DNA of 64,000 nt from Flectobacillus major DSM 103 (GTDB taxonomy: Bacteria > Bacteroidota > Bacteroidia > Cytophagales > Spirosomataceae). This document shows positions 18,707 to 28,983 of this stretch, piece by piece. The stretch is taken from assembly GCF_000427405.1 (NCBI RefSeq), contig NZ_KE386491.1, positions 3,317,290 to 3,381,289 of the forward strand, read 5' to 3'. Positions within the stretch are counted from its first letter, which is position 1; each line of letters opens with the position of its first letter. Position numbers and translations under genes: made by a program. The notes beneath the pieces are model-generated. The model did no database searches, was not told the DNA's origin, and saw nothing but the letters and a program-made list of their open reading frames with translations.

Positions 18707-18971
18707 TTATTATTTCCACATTATATCCCTTCATATTATACGAAAATATCACACTCCAATCTGCTTCATTGAGCATTTTCCTCATTATCCTATTTTTTAC
18801 AAATACCACTCACAGAAAACTGCAAGCCTCTATTATATTTTATCTATTATTCAGTATATTAGACATATTTTTTACTTAACATCAATAAGTAGTCTCAACC
18901 TTAAAATCATTAATACCCCATAATGATTTCATTCAAAAACTTTCCTTAGGGGTAAGGAATACCTATTAATC

Positions 18972-19064
18972 ATGAAAAACATCTTACCTATCCAGTCCAT
19001 TCTGGCCGTCATGGCTACGATTCTTGTGCTAAAGCATATTTCACCCAGTTGTCAACCTCAATAA
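18972..19064 (+). CDS. Possible 30-residue hydrophobic peptide upstream of the RHS gene
   Basis: An ATG frame of 30 codons ending in TAA, 35 bases before the RHS start. The peptide begins MKNILPIQSILAVMATILVL, like a short signal or membrane segment, and ends HISPSCQPQ. It could be a leader peptide, a tiny membrane protein or a chance frame. Nothing in the sequence decides which. The position directly before a secreted polymorphic toxin is what makes it worth listing. Confidence 0.3.
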   Translation: MKNILPIQSILAVMATILVLKHISPSCQPQ

Positions 19065-19099
19065 AAAACTAAGCCAAACGCCTAATTTAATACCTTCTT

Positions 19100-22000
19100 A
19101 TGAAACCTTTACTATTAGCAATACTCCTATTGTGTGTTACTTTTTCGTCTATCTATGCCCAAAAAGCTAAAGCCGATTCAGTAAATATTCCCAAAGATAC
19201 AGTCACAAATGTTGTGACAGCTAACGGTATCTTGGATCTAGTACCTCAGTTAACCCCTAAATCGCCCAATGTGGCAGCATTAGGGCGTTATGCCGAATAT
19301 CCTGTGAGTATGTTTACGGGGCTACCCAGTATCGAAATCCCCATTTTTACCATTGATGTTAATGGTATTAGTGTTCCTATTAAATTATCTTATCATGCCA
19401 GCGGACACAAAGTAACCGATGTGGCTTCTTTTGTTGGATTGGGGTGGGCCCTCCAATTTTCGGGTTCAATAACACGCCAAGCAAAAGGGCTACCCGATGA
19501 GATTAATGCAGGATTATTGGGCAAAAATATCCCTATCGATATTCAGGCTAGCCTGGGGGCCTCATGCTACAATCAAGATGTTCAGTTTACCTATCAGCAA
19601 ATGGCCGAAAACAATATTGATACCGAGAGAGATATTTTTTCGGTTAATATCCCTAACAAAAGCAACCAGTTTATTCTTCGTAATCTCACTGATTATCAAT
19701 GGCTCAATCCAGAGGTGTCCAAAATTAAATTTACTAAAAGTACCAACAACAGCAATAGCTTTTTTGAGCTAACCGATGAAAGTGGTACACAATATTTGTT
19801 TGATGAACCCGAAGTTACCAATGGCATAGGTATAAGTGCTTGGTTGCTCAAAAAGATTCAAGGAGTTCGGCCACAAGACAAAATCTTATTTGAATATTAT
19901 GCGGGCTCCAGTTATACCCGAACCCACGACATCATGGAAGCCCTAACCATCAATGACAATGGTACAGGGAGTGTGCCGTCGGGTGTACCCATGTTTACTC
20001 CTAGCTCTAGCCCTCCTATACCCGACCTGATTTCTATTAATAATGCCGTAGAACAAAAACTTCCTCGGTTTATTTATTTTCCTATGGGAAAAATTGAGTT
20101 TGTCTTAGAAACAAACGACAGACAAGACGGACTAGGAAAGGCTCTTGATAAAATCAAGGTATATGCTTACAATGTCTCCACGCAAACCTATCTACTAAGC
20201 AAATCCTATGATTTGGTATATCTGTACCGCAATCGTCAAGACAATACTCCTGTTTTGTTCTTAGACGAAGTTAGAATGTTGGATAATACTGATACTGAAA
20301 TAGGAAAATATCAGTTTTCTTACCATACTGCTGTAGCATTGCCTAGTGTTCAATCAAAGTCGAAAGATTTTTGGGGGTATTACAACGGAATCAACAATAC
20401 TACGCTAATTCCTGCCCAAAATATACCAATGGTATATCAGAATGCCTACCCCAATACTGGAACATTGGCCATTGGAGGCGGTAATCGTGAAAGCCGAGAA
20501 GACTTTATGAAAGCTTGGATTATCGCTAGAATCGCCTACCCTACTGGTGGTTATACCGATTTTGAGTTTGAAGCCAATCGGTATTTTGATGGAACAGCTC
20601 AGCAAAAAGTAGGTGGCCTTCGTATTAAAAAAATAACCAATATGGCCAGTACTACGGCCATCCCTGTTATTAAATCGTACAAATACGGACAAGGAGAAAA
20701 TGGCAATGGCCGCTTAAGAGAATCCTTAAGCCTGCAATACGAAACAAAACAAAAAGTTATTTATTACAATACTACCGTGTCGGGACAGCCATCGTCACCA
20801 CTTTACACCTACGATACCCGCAGGTATACCTCTAATCTTACAGGCCCACTGTTTCCCAACGAAGGTAGCCCTGTAACATATACATACGTCACTGAATACG
20901 AAGATGCTGGCTCGGCAAACAACGGAAAAACCCTTTATCAATTTAGAGACGACACCGATACCAAAATAACCTTGAACAGAGGGGCTAAATTTTTTGTGAA
21001 TAGCAAACACTGGAATAGAGGACAGTTACTGAGCAAACAGGTGTATGGAAAAGACAACTTGCTCAAATATAGCCAATTCAATACCTACCTTGTTATGGCT
21101 TCGGGCAATACCCCCGATTTTTGTGGCCGTTTGTTACAACTCCAAAATATTTACCAAAACTTTAGGCCCAACTACGCTCAGGGGGCATCTATCTGTTATT
21201 ACAATACCGACGATGCCACCCCTGCCCAAACCTATTTCTTTGGTTATGGCACCACCAAGTTGGTGAAATCGGAAGAATTTTTCTATGATAATCAAGATGC
21301 CAATAAATTTACCCAAAAAACTTCTTATACCGACTACGACCCTAACTTCCTGTTACCCCGTTTAAGCAGAACCATCGTAAATGCTGGCGAAATTAGGGGT
21401 AAAAAATTCTTCTATCCTTTTGACTACGGCACAATACCTACCTCCAAAACAGGGGAGCTATTGGCTATCAGAAGAATGCAGGAAAAAAACCAGTTAAATA
21501 TCCCTATCGAAGAAGTAAGCTACCGCAAAAATAGTATCTCCGACAACGATTCATTGGTATCAGGGGCAAAACTTACCAGTTTTTATAGTTTTGAAGATGC
21601 CTCTGTAAGCAAGTATACCCTTCCTGCCAGTATTTATTTATTGGAAAGCCAGCAATTTAATATTTTAGGGGCTAATCCTTATCAGAGCTCAGCATCGCGT
21701 TTTGTGGCCAACCCCAACGCTTATAGCTCGGCTTTACCCAAGCACGAACTCTATGAACAAAAGGTAGCCATGGACTCTTATGATACCCAAGGCAACCTTA
21801 CCAGCTATTCTATCAGCAATGGTGGACGAACAGACGCTTTTGCCTATCAACAATTCACTCATGATGGTGTCCTATTAAGCCTACTTACAAGCCAAACACA
21901 AGATAACGGAGGGCTCAACCACCAAACCTTTTTTACCTATACAACTCCCCTATTGGGTGTAGCTTCTATAAAAGCTCCCAATGAAACATTTACTTATTTT

Positions 22001-25000
22001 GAGTATGACTCCTTTGGAAGGCTCAAAACCATCAAAGACCATAATACCAATGTCCTCAAAGAGTATGCCTACAGCTTTCCCAACCGTAATATAACTGAGT
22101 GGCTACCAAGAACAGCCCTCACGGTAGTAAACGCAAATACCCCTACTACACAAGCCCTAAAAACCGTTAGTTATGTAGATGGACTTGGACGAGAACTCCA
22201 AAAAGTACTAGCTAATGCTTCGCCCGATGCAAGCAAAGATATTATTGCCACCAGTCTTGTATACGATGCTTACGGACGACCCCACAAAAGTTTTTTGGCA
22301 ACACCTAGTACCCTTGCCAATGGGAGTTTCTTGGCCGATGTACTTACGCCTGCAAAAGCCTTTTATGATAACGACAACAACCCTTTCAACGAAACAACTC
22401 TTTTTGACGAATCGCCCTTAAACCGTCCACTCACAAGCTTTGGCCCAGGAAGTGCATGGCGAACTGCCAATAAAGCCATCAATACACAGTACAACGTTGC
22501 TCCTGCCAATACCATCAAACGGTTTAAGGCATCGTTAAGTGCTGTTTTTTGTAATGTAGAAGGGCAACCTTCTACCATTGATTATTATGGCCCCAATGAA
22601 TTACAGAAAAAAGTAACAACCTCTGAACAAGGCAAACAAACCATCGAATACATCGACCTACAGGGGCGTACAATTCAAAAGGAAGTTGAAGCCGACAACG
22701 CCGAAAAACTCACAACAGCCTATGTATATGACCTTTACGATAGGCTAACCTATGTTGTACCACCACAGGCATACAAACTTTTCTCAACCAACAAAACCTA
22801 TCTGCTAGACAACGAGACAGCCTCTTTAGAAGGGCTATACGCCTACAAATATGACCGCAAAGGACAGCTTATTCAAAAACATATTCCTGGCCATAGCACT
22901 TTTGAGCAAATCATTTATGACCGTCAATACCGCAAAGTAATGTCTGCCGATGCCCAAGACGACGCTTTGGGGTATTGGCAATATATCAAATACGACAAAC
23001 TCAATCGACCTGTTATGTCGGGATTGATTTTTTTACCTACAGGAACCACCCGTGCTACCATCCAAAGTAGTTTTGATACACAAACCATTGTGTCGGAAGT
23101 ACGTTCTAGCAACACCCCTTCTGGATACCTCAACAACTCTTTCCCTAGCACATACAACCCAAGTGGCGATACCACGGCAGCAGGCACTAATATCAAAACC
23201 ATTACCTTTTACGATAACCATACCTTTTTGCCAAGCAACCACTATAATTTTGATGCCACCAATGCCTATCATTCCCAATGGTCAGAGAAAAAAGGCTTGA
23301 TGACTGGCTCAGTTGTCCGAAACCTAGAAACCAACGACTGGTACAAATCTGTCAACTATTATGATGAAAAAGGAAGAGTTATTCAAACATTCAACCAAAA
23401 CCATTTGGGCGGTATCGACCGTACCGATTTCCAATATCGCTTTAATGGAGAAATCCTTGCCACTAGACTCACACAAAAAAAACCAGGGGCTAATGATTTA
23501 GTAGAACTCTATGAATATTCCTACGACCACGTAGGAAGAAAAACCGCTTTTTCGCATAATAGCAAAGTTGTAGCCAAATATCAATACGATGAAATAGGGC
23601 GGTTAAAAACCAAAACATTCGCTCCCGCTGGGTCAGCCCAATACTCCACTAAAACGGGCGAATGGAATGACAAAGAAATTTGGCAATCGGGCAATCTACC
23701 TTTAGCCAACGATAACGTAACCATTAATCAAGGACATATCGTAACTATTCCTGATGGACAAATGGCAACGGCGGCTATACTCAATACTATTGGTACACTC
23801 AAAAACTTTGGTACACTAGCAATGGGACAAAACCAAAGCATAGATTTATATACCCAAAGTTACAAATACCATATCAGAGGTGGGCTAAAAGGAATCAACC
23901 TCGATGCCAATAACAACCTAACCAATAGCCTATTCAGCTATAAACTTACCTACGAAGAAGACGGTACTTACTACGACGGAAATATCAGAAACCAATATTG
24001 GAAAAGCAACATCGACGGTATCCAAAGAGCATTTCAATATACTTATGATGGAGCATCAAGAATAACCGCTGCCGCTTATGGAAGTACCAAAGCTGGTGAA
24101 AACTATGCCCTAAATAATGTAAATTATGATGCCAATGGCAATATTACCAATCTATCAAGAAACGGATGGAAAAATAACAATACCTTTGGTTTGATTGATA
24201 ACTTGAATTATACTTATAATACCAACTCCAACAAAATACTAAAGGTAGATGATATAAGTGGAGAAACAGCAAGCTTTAGTGATGTTTCAGGGAATGATTA
24301 CACCTACTGGCAAGATGGCTCTTTAAAATCAGACAATAATAAAGGTATTTCACTCATTGAATACAACTATTTGAAGTTACCTAAAAAGGTGGTACAAAAT
24401 GGCGTAGCTACTTTGTATCAATACGATGCCACAGGCAAAAAATTAAAAGAAACGATTGGTTCTGATATTACCGATTATTCTGCCAATAAGATTTATAAAA
24501 ACAATACCTTATATCAGATTTCGCACGATGAGGGTAGAATCGTAAACGGTGAGTATGAATACAATATCACAGACCATCTAGGCAATCTAAGAGTAGCCTT
24601 CAAAGATTCACTAGGCATAGCCAAGATTACACAAGCTAATGCCTACGGTGTTTGGGGGGAAGATTTGCCGACTTTGAGTTATCAAAATACCTCGAACTTA
24701 AATAACTTTAAGTTTACAGGTAAGGAAAGCTTACAAGGAACTGGCTACACCGATTTTGGAGCAAGATGGTATGATAATATTGTGCCTCACTTTATCACTC
24801 AAGACCCAATGGCGGAAGTAATGTTTAGCCAATCTTCATATAATTATTGTTTCAATAATCCTATTTCATTTTTCGATAGTGATGGTATGGTTCCCCTTCC
24901 TATGATTATTAGATTTTCACAAAGGGGCAGGGGGATTTCAACAAATTCTTGGAATCCTGCTCATAATAAATTCCGAGCCCATAAAGGAATAGATTTAAAG

Positions 25001-25564
25001 ACAGGCGGAGTCACTGGATTAAGTGTTTCCGCAGCAGCAAATGGGATTGTTGATAAAATTGGGTGGGACAAAAAAGGGTGGGGGCGATATGTAATTATTA
25101 GACATGAAAATGGATATTTCTCATTATATGCCCATCTAGAAAAGAATGGTGTTCAAGTAAGGGTGGGCGACCAATTATCTAATGGTCAAAGTTTTGCTCG
25201 TTCAGGAAATACCGGTGGAAGTACAGGTCCCCATTTACATTTAGAATTTAGACGTAAACAAAATGAAAACGACAGTTTTAAAAAATCAGAAATATTGAAC
25301 CCTTATGAAATAGACGACTTACAAGTCTTAATAGATGATGAAGACAGAAAGAATATAGATATTGATGCGGGTTTTATCAAGGCTAGAGATATTAGCTTTG
25401 GAAATAATAGCTTACCATCTTTTAAGTTACCTCCAATTATTAAAATAAGTACTAATTTTACCACGGGAGGAGACTTTAATGTAAATTCAGTGCCTTATAA
25501 AAATTATATACAAGAAAAAAAGAAAAACAGTGAAAGTAGTCCTATTACAGGTGCACATGATTAA
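19100..25564 (+). CDS. Full-length secreted RHS/YD-repeat polymorphic toxin with C-terminal M23 peptidase warhead
   Basis: 2154 residues. It begins with a signal peptide (MKPLLLAILLLCVTFSSIYAQ). An N-terminal region typical of Bacteroidota RHS proteins follows (PVSMFTGLPSIEIPIF, LSYHASGHKVTDVASFVGLGW). Near residues 1000-1160 comes a DUF6443-like part (YVDGLGRELQKV), then YD repeats (YDEIGRLKTK), an inserted domain near 1515-1575 (TGEWNDKEIWQSG), and the RHS core closing with DFGARWYDN ... NNPISFFDSDGM near 1930. The tip after this boundary is an M23 (lysostaphin-type) endopeptidase: HxxxD at H1961/D1965 and HLH at 2045-2047 in GPHLHLEF. The expected target is peptidoglycan cross-links of rival cells. 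The tip and immunity gene are more AT-rich than the shell. It is the only RHS gene in the island with a start codon and signal peptide. Confidence 0.92.
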   Translation: MKPLLLAILLLCVTFSSIYAQKAKADSVNIPKDTVTNVVTANGILDLVPQLTPKSPNVAALGRYAEYPVSMFTGLPSIEIPIFTIDVNGISVPIKLSYHASGHKVTDVASFVGLGWALQFSGSITRQAKGLPDEINAGLLGKNIPIDIQASLGASCYNQDVQFTYQQMAENNIDTERDIFSVNIPNKSNQFILRNLTDYQWLNPEVSKIKFTKSTNNSNSFFELTDESGTQYLFDEPEVTNGIGISAWLLKKIQGVRPQDKILFEYYAGSSYTRTHDIMEALTINDNGTGSVPSGVPMFTPSSSPPIPDLISINNAVEQKLPRFIYFPMGKIEFVLETNDRQDGLGKALDKIKVYAYNVSTQTYLLSKSYDLVYLYRNRQDNTPVLFLDEVRMLDNTDTEIGKYQFSYHTAVALPSVQSKSKDFWGYYNGINNTTLIPAQNIPMVYQNAYPNTGTLAIGGGNRESREDFMKAWIIARIAYPTGGYTDFEFEANRYFDGTAQQKVGGLRIKKITNMASTTAIPVIKSYKYGQGENGNGRLRESLSLQYETKQKVIYYNTTVSGQPSSPLYTYDTRRYTSNLTGPLFPNEGSPVTYTYVTEYEDAGSANNGKTLYQFRDDTDTKITLNRGAKFFVNSKHWNRGQLLSKQVYGKDNLLKYSQFNTYLVMASGNTPDFCGRLLQLQNIYQNFRPNYAQGASICYYNTDDATPAQTYFFGYGTTKLVKSEEFFYDNQDANKFTQKTSYTDYDPNFLLPRLSRTIVNAGEIRGKKFFYPFDYGTIPTSKTGELLAIRRMQEKNQLNIPIEEVSYRKNSISDNDSLVSGAKLTSFYSFEDASVSKYTLPASIYLLESQQFNILGANPYQSSASRFVANPNAYSSALPKHELYEQKVAMDSYDTQGNLTSYSISNGGRTDAFAYQQFTHDGVLLSLLTSQTQDNGGLNHQTFFTYTTPLLGVASIKAPNETFTYFEYDSFGRLKTIKDHNTNVLKEYAYSFPNRNITEWLPRTALTVVNANTPTTQALKTVSYVDGLGRELQKVLANASPDASKDIIATSLVYDAYGRPHKSFLATPSTLANGSFLADVLTPAKAFYDNDNNPFNETTLFDESPLNRPLTSFGPGSAWRTANKAINTQYNVAPANTIKRFKASLSAVFCNVEGQPSTIDYYGPNELQKKVTTSEQGKQTIEYIDLQGRTIQKEVEADNAEKLTTAYVYDLYDRLTYVVPPQAYKLFSTNKTYLLDNETASLEGLYAYKYDRKGQLIQKHIPGHSTFEQIIYDRQYRKVMSADAQDDALGYWQYIKYDKLNRPVMSGLIFLPTGTTRATIQSSFDTQTIVSEVRSSNTPSGYLNNSFPSTYNPSGDTTAAGTNIKTITFYDNHTFLPSNHYNFDATNAYHSQWSEKKGLMTGSVVRNLETNDWYKSVNYYDEKGRVIQTFNQNHLGGIDRTDFQYRFNGEILATRLTQKKPGANDLVELYEYSYDHVGRKTAFSHNSKVVAKYQYDEIGRLKTKTFAPAGSAQYSTKTGEWNDKEIWQSGNLPLANDNVTINQGHIVTIPDGQMATAAILNTIGTLKNFGTLAMGQNQSIDLYTQSYKYHIRGGLKGINLDANNNLTNSLFSYKLTYEEDGTYYDGNIRNQYWKSNIDGIQRAFQYTYDGASRITAAAYGSTKAGENYALNNVNYDANGNITNLSRNGWKNNNTFGLIDNLNYTYNTNSNKILKVDDISGETASFSDVSGNDYTYWQDGSLKSDNNKGISLIEYNYLKLPKKVVQNGVATLYQYDATGKKLKETIGSDITDYSANKIYKNNTLYQISHDEGRIVNGEYEYNITDHLGNLRVAFKDSLGIAKITQANAYGVWGEDLPTLSYQNTSNLNNFKFTGKESLQGTGYTDFGARWYDNIVPHFITQDPMAEVMFSQSSYNYCFNNPISFFDSDGMVPLPMIIRFSQRGRGISTNSWNPAHNKFRAHKGIDLKTGGVTGLSVSAAANGIVDKIGWDKKGWGRYVIIRHENGYFSLYAHLEKNGVQVRVGDQLSNGQSFARSGNTGGSTGPHLHLEFRRKQNENDSFKKSEILNPYEIDDLQVLIDDEDRKNIDIDAGFIKARDISFGNNSLPSFKLPPIIKISTNFTTGGDFNVNSVPYKNYIQEKKKNSESSPITGAHD

Positions 25565-25595
25565 TGAAATAAATTCCCATTTAAAATTAAAAACA

Positions 25596-26093
25596 ATGAA
25601 AAAAACGCTTGAACATTCGTATTGTTTTATAAGAATATTTTTTTTGATTTGCGTTCTGAGTCAAGTCACATATTTGAACTGTACTGCTGATACTAAAAAT
25701 CAACAAGAGGGACAGCAGTTAGCCATTGTAGAGGAAAATTTTAATGACTTTTATAAAAAATTTTATAGTGATAGCCTTTTTCAAGTGTCAAGAGTTGTTT
25801 TTCCTTTAAAGGGTTTTAATTCTGATGAATATGATGAAGAATTAGGAGATAAAAATCCGCCCTATTTTTGGAAAAAGCAAGGTTGGCATTTTTTAACTAC
25901 TCTTGAAAAATATTACTTAAAAATTGATAAGAAAGATTGGGTAGAAGAATATAAAAAAGTTATTAAACATAATAAAGATTCAACAGTTTTAGAAAAAATA
26001 TATATTGTCGATTCTGGATACATTATAGAACGAAAATTTAAGAAAATTAAAGGGAAATGGTTTTTAATATTTTATAGTTATAAAAATTTTTAA
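25596..26093 (+). CDS. Probable immunity protein to the M23 warhead (DUF4348-like, envelope-targeted)
   Basis: 165 residues from the ATG at 25596, 31 bases after the toxin stop; a longer frame from 25530 overlaps the toxin and is not preferred. The N-terminus is a signal or lipoprotein-like segment (IRIFFLICVLSQVTYLNC). The body looks like DUF4348: FNDFYKKFYSDSLFQVSRVVFPLKG, then PPYFWKKQGWHFLTTLEKYY and a C-terminal KIKGKWFLIFY strand. Export to the periplasm fits neutralisation of a peptidoglycan-cutting enzyme. The immunity role is inferred from position only. Confidence 0.65.
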   Translation: MKKTLEHSYCFIRIFFLICVLSQVTYLNCTADTKNQQEGQQLAIVEENFNDFYKKFYSDSLFQVSRVVFPLKGFNSDEYDEELGDKNPPYFWKKQGWHFLTTLEKYYLKIDKKDWVEEYKKVIKHNKDSTVLEKIYIVDSGYIIERKFKKIKGKWFLIFYSYKNF

Positions 26094-26107
26094 ATCTATA
26101 TTCAATA

Positions 26108-26147
26108 AAAACATAAGTCATCTCTAATAATTCGAGATGACTTACAT
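26108..26147 (+). terminator. Hairpin after the first toxin-immunity pair
   Basis: TAAGTCATCTC pairs with GAGATGACTTA around a short loop, without a strong T-run. The arms resemble the ends of the inverted-repeat element found at 13.2, 14.5 and 18.4 kb (GAGTCATCCC), so this may be a deletion relic of that element working as a terminator. Confidence 0.5.
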
Positions 26148-26180
26148 TAATCTCTTCCAAATTCGCTTTTGATTTAACAA

Positions 26181-26241
26181 TTTTATCAACATATCAAGCT
26201 TCGTCGTTAACTCTTCGAAACATATCTAATTAGTTCTACTA
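26181..26241 (+). repeat. Cassette-border repeat, copy 1
   Basis: About 60 bases containing ATCAAGCTTCGTCGTTAACT directly before the RHS homology of cassette 1. A second, slightly diverged copy lies at 36331-36393 directly before cassette 6. The segment is not found in the full-length RHS gene by eye. Confidence 0.55.
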
Positions 26242-28391
26242 GCATCACCAAAGGCTCAAACATTAAAATACTCAGCTATGAATATGACCATTTAGGCAGA
26301 AAAACAAAGTTTAAATACAACCTAAACGGCAATGAAAAAAACATTGCCCGATACATCTACGATGAAATAGGACGGTTAAAAAGCAAACAATTTAACCCTA
26401 CATCAGTCATTACAAGTTCTCAAACTGGAGATTGGACAAACCCCAATACATGGCAAGGAGGTCTTTTACCTTCTTTATCTGACTATGTAAGCATCAACCC
26501 TGGGCATTTCATCACAATTCCTACAGGAAAAATAGCCACCGCAGGAAGTTTATTCAATGCAGGTACATTACAGAATTATGGGACATTAAACTTAGGTAGT
26601 TTGTCGGTAAACACCAATGCAGGAATATTACAAACCCTTGATTACAAATACCATATCAGAGGCGGGCTAAAAGGTATCAACCTCGACGCCAATAACAACC
26701 TAACCAATAGCCTATTTAGTTACAAACTTACCTACGAAGAAGACGGTACTTACTACGACGGAAATATCAGAAATCAATACTGGAAAAGCAATATCGACGG
26801 TATCCAAAGAGCCTACCAATACAACTACGACGGGGCTTCGCGTATCACCGCTGCCACTTATGGAAGTACCAAAGCTGGTGAAAACTATGCCCTAAATAAT
26901 GTAAATTATGATGCCAATGGCAATATTACCAATCTATCAAGAAATGGATGGAAAAATAACAATACCTTTGGTTTGATTGATAACTTGAATTATACTTATA
27001 ATACCAACTCCAACAAAATTCTAAAGGTAGATGATATAAGTAATGAAACAGCCAGTTTTACCGATGCAACAGGAGCTACTGATTATACTTACTATGCTGA
27101 TGGCTCTTTAAAATCAGACAATAATAAAGGTATTTCACTCATTGAATACAACTATTTAAAGTTACCTAAAAGAATCGTAAAAGGCTCAACTACGATTTTA
27201 TACCAATACGATGCCACAGGCAAAAAATTAAAAGAAACCATTGGTTCAGATATTACCGATTATTCAGCCAATAAGATTTATAAAAACAATACCTTATATC
27301 AGATTTCGCACGACGAGGGTAGAATCGTAAACGGTGAATATGAATACAATATCACTGACCATTTAGGTAATCTAAGAGTAGCGTTTAGAGATTCTTTGGG
27401 CGTGGCTAAAATAACGCAGAAGCAGGATTATGACCCATTTGGAGCAGAATTACAAAAAACAAGCTATTTAAAAACAAATTGGAAACAATCGGATTTTAAA
27501 TTTAGTAGTAAGGAATCTGAGCCACATATTGGATTAAATGATTTTGGTTGGAGAAGACAAGACCCAATTTTAGGGCGTATGTGGGGAATTGACAATAGAG
27601 CAGAAAAGTATTATAGTCAAAGTCCTATGCAGTTTGCTTTGAACAATCCAATTTCTGTTGTTGAAGTTGATGGTGATACGACTCAATATTATGACATTAA
27701 TAACAATAGTTTAATATCAACAATTAATGATGCTTCTTCATTAAACAGAATAAAGATAAATCGTCATATTTACGATAATGTTTTTGCACAATATAGTGGC
27801 GTTGATTTGACTAATCAGAATAATGCTTTTGCTTTTGTTGGGGATGCTACATATTTAGCACAAGAGATTGAAGAAGCAACAGGGCTTAATGTTTTAGCCC
27901 AAGAAACAGGTACATTATCAATGGATTTCATAGGTAGTGCTAATCCTGATAATCCTAAAGAAGCTAATGGAAATCTAAATGTAAATTCTCACTTTGATGA
28001 TGGTAGTAAATTGAAAATTGCGAGTTATTCAGCAATAGGAGGCCCTTGGGGTAATGGTTCTCCTGAAAATGGGAATTACAGTGCTGATAATCTAAGGGTT
28101 AGAAACTCTCCAGATGGAATGATTAGAAATGGGGTTGGTTTTAGTATGGATTTGAACCCTTCATTTAATACAGGAAGAAGTCTTTTGCGGATTCATCCAG
28201 ACGGAGGAAATTATATTGGAACTCAGGGATGTATAGGGTTACAATGTACTGGACGACAGTTGACTAAATTTTATAATTCTATGAATGGATATTTACAAAA
28301 CCATTCAAATATAGGTGTTAGCGTAAATATTGAAGGAAATCCAAATAATAATGGGCGTTCAAACCGACGAAGAAGAAACAATGGAGAATAA
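26211..28391 (+). CDS. Orphan RHS cassette 1: start-less RHS fragment with L,D-transpeptidase-like warhead
   Basis: The reading frame is open from 26211 with no ATG, GTG or TTG before the TTG at 26601, so the 5' end is simply missing. RHS homology starts near 26270 (SYEYDHLGRKT) and matches the full-length protein from about residue 1470 through the inserted domain (TGDWTNPNTWQGG) and the core. The core closes DFGWRRQDPILGRMW ... NNPISVVEVDGD. The warhead (about 245 residues) ends with RSLLRIHPDGG ... GTQGCIGL. The His at 28194 and Cys at 28230 match the H...GC[IV]xL pattern of YkuD/Tlde1-type L,D-transpeptidases, suggesting attack on peptidoglycan stem peptides. Without a start or signal peptide it should be silent unless it recombines with the 19.1-kb gene. 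Confidence 0.75.
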   Translation, partial: LFETYLISSTSITKGSNIKILSYEYDHLGRKTKFKYNLNGNEKNIARYIYDEIGRLKSKQFNPTSVITSSQTGDWTNPNTWQGGLLPSLSDYVSINPGHFITIPTGKIATAGSLFNAGTLQNYGTLNLGSLSVNTNAGILQTLDYKYHIRGGLKGINLDANNNLTNSLFSYKLTYEEDGTYYDGNIRNQYWKSNIDGIQRAYQYNYDGASRITAATYGSTKAGENYALNNVNYDANGNITNLSRNGWKNNNTFGLIDNLNYTYNTNSNKILKVDDISNETASFTDATGATDYTYYADGSLKSDNNKGISLIEYNYLKLPKRIVKGSTTILYQYDATGKKLKETIGSDITDYSANKIYKNNTLYQISHDEGRIVNGEYEYNITDHLGNLRVAFRDSLGVAKITQKQDYDPFGAELQKTSYLKTNWKQSDFKFSSKESEPHIGLNDFGWRRQDPILGRMWGIDNRAEKYYSQSPMQFALNNPISVVEVDGDTTQYYDINNNSLISTINDASSLNRIKINRHIYDNVFAQYSGVDLTNQNNAFAFVGDATYLAQEIEEATGLNVLAQETGTLSMDFIGSANPDNPKEANGNLNVNSHFDDGSKLKIASYSAIGGPWGNGSPENGNYSADNLRVRNSPDGMIRNGVGFSMDLNPSFNTGRSLLRIHPDGGNYIGTQGCIGLQCTGRQLTKFYNSMNGYLQNHSNIGVSVNIEGNPNNNGRSNRRRRNNGE

Positions 28392-28935
28392 ACCTTTTTT
28401 TATAATATTATTTTCACTAATAATATTAATTTTCACTAATAAGGTCAATGCTAATTATGACCCTGATACTTCTCTTAATGGTAAAATATTTCTTTTAAAT
28501 AGTAAATCTATAAAAAGGGAGATGGGAGATATTATGCCAAAATTGGACACAAAAGCAAATCTTCCTGATATTATTTTTTTAAATAAAAATGGAAATCAAT
28601 ACCTGAGGTTAATTTTTCATCCTGGTGACTTTAAAAACAGTTTTTCAAAATTTGAAGTAGGATACTCTATACCAGAACTAAAGAATAAAAGTAGATTGAA
28701 ATTTACTGAATTTTATACAGAAAGAGGAATTAAACTTGGTATAACAAAATCTAAGTTTTTATCAATAATAAATCATCGAATCAAAAAAGATAGTAAAAAA
28801 GAAGAATATTTATTGGAATTAAATAACCCAAATGACCCCTTTCTTGAAATGTATGGCTTACCTGCCTATGAAGCTAAATATATTTTTAAAAATAACATTT
28901 TAGTTAAATTTTATTTTGGATTCAAATATCCATGA
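28381..28935 (+). CDS. Probable immunity protein of cassette 1, exported
   Basis: 184 residues. The ATG at 28381 overlaps the toxin stop by 11 bases, the tight coupling typical of toxin-immunity pairs. The first 25 residues form a signal peptide (FFIILFSLIILIFTNKVNA). The remainder is a small lysine-rich beta-type protein with no family I recognise. Much more AT-rich than the RHS shell. Export suits a periplasmic toxin. It may have its own promoter; none is clearly visible. Confidence 0.65.
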   Translation: MENKPFFIILFSLIILIFTNKVNANYDPDTSLNGKIFLLNSKSIKREMGDIMPKLDTKANLPDIIFLNKNGNQYLRLIFHPGDFKNSFSKFEVGYSIPELKNKSRLKFTEFYTERGIKLGITKSKFLSIINHRIKKDSKKEEYLLELNNPNDPFLEMYGLPAYEAKYIFKNNILVKFYFGFKYP

Positions 28936-28983
28936 TTTTCTAATTAGCTTAATGATTTCTGTTAAGCTAAATTGTAGCATTAA

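Noticed and set aside
18693-18923. Open frame of 76 codons between the S9 peptidase and the RHS gene
   Set aside because: Composed almost wholly of Ile, Tyr, His and Phe from AT-rich DNA, and it starts inside the end of repeat copy C.
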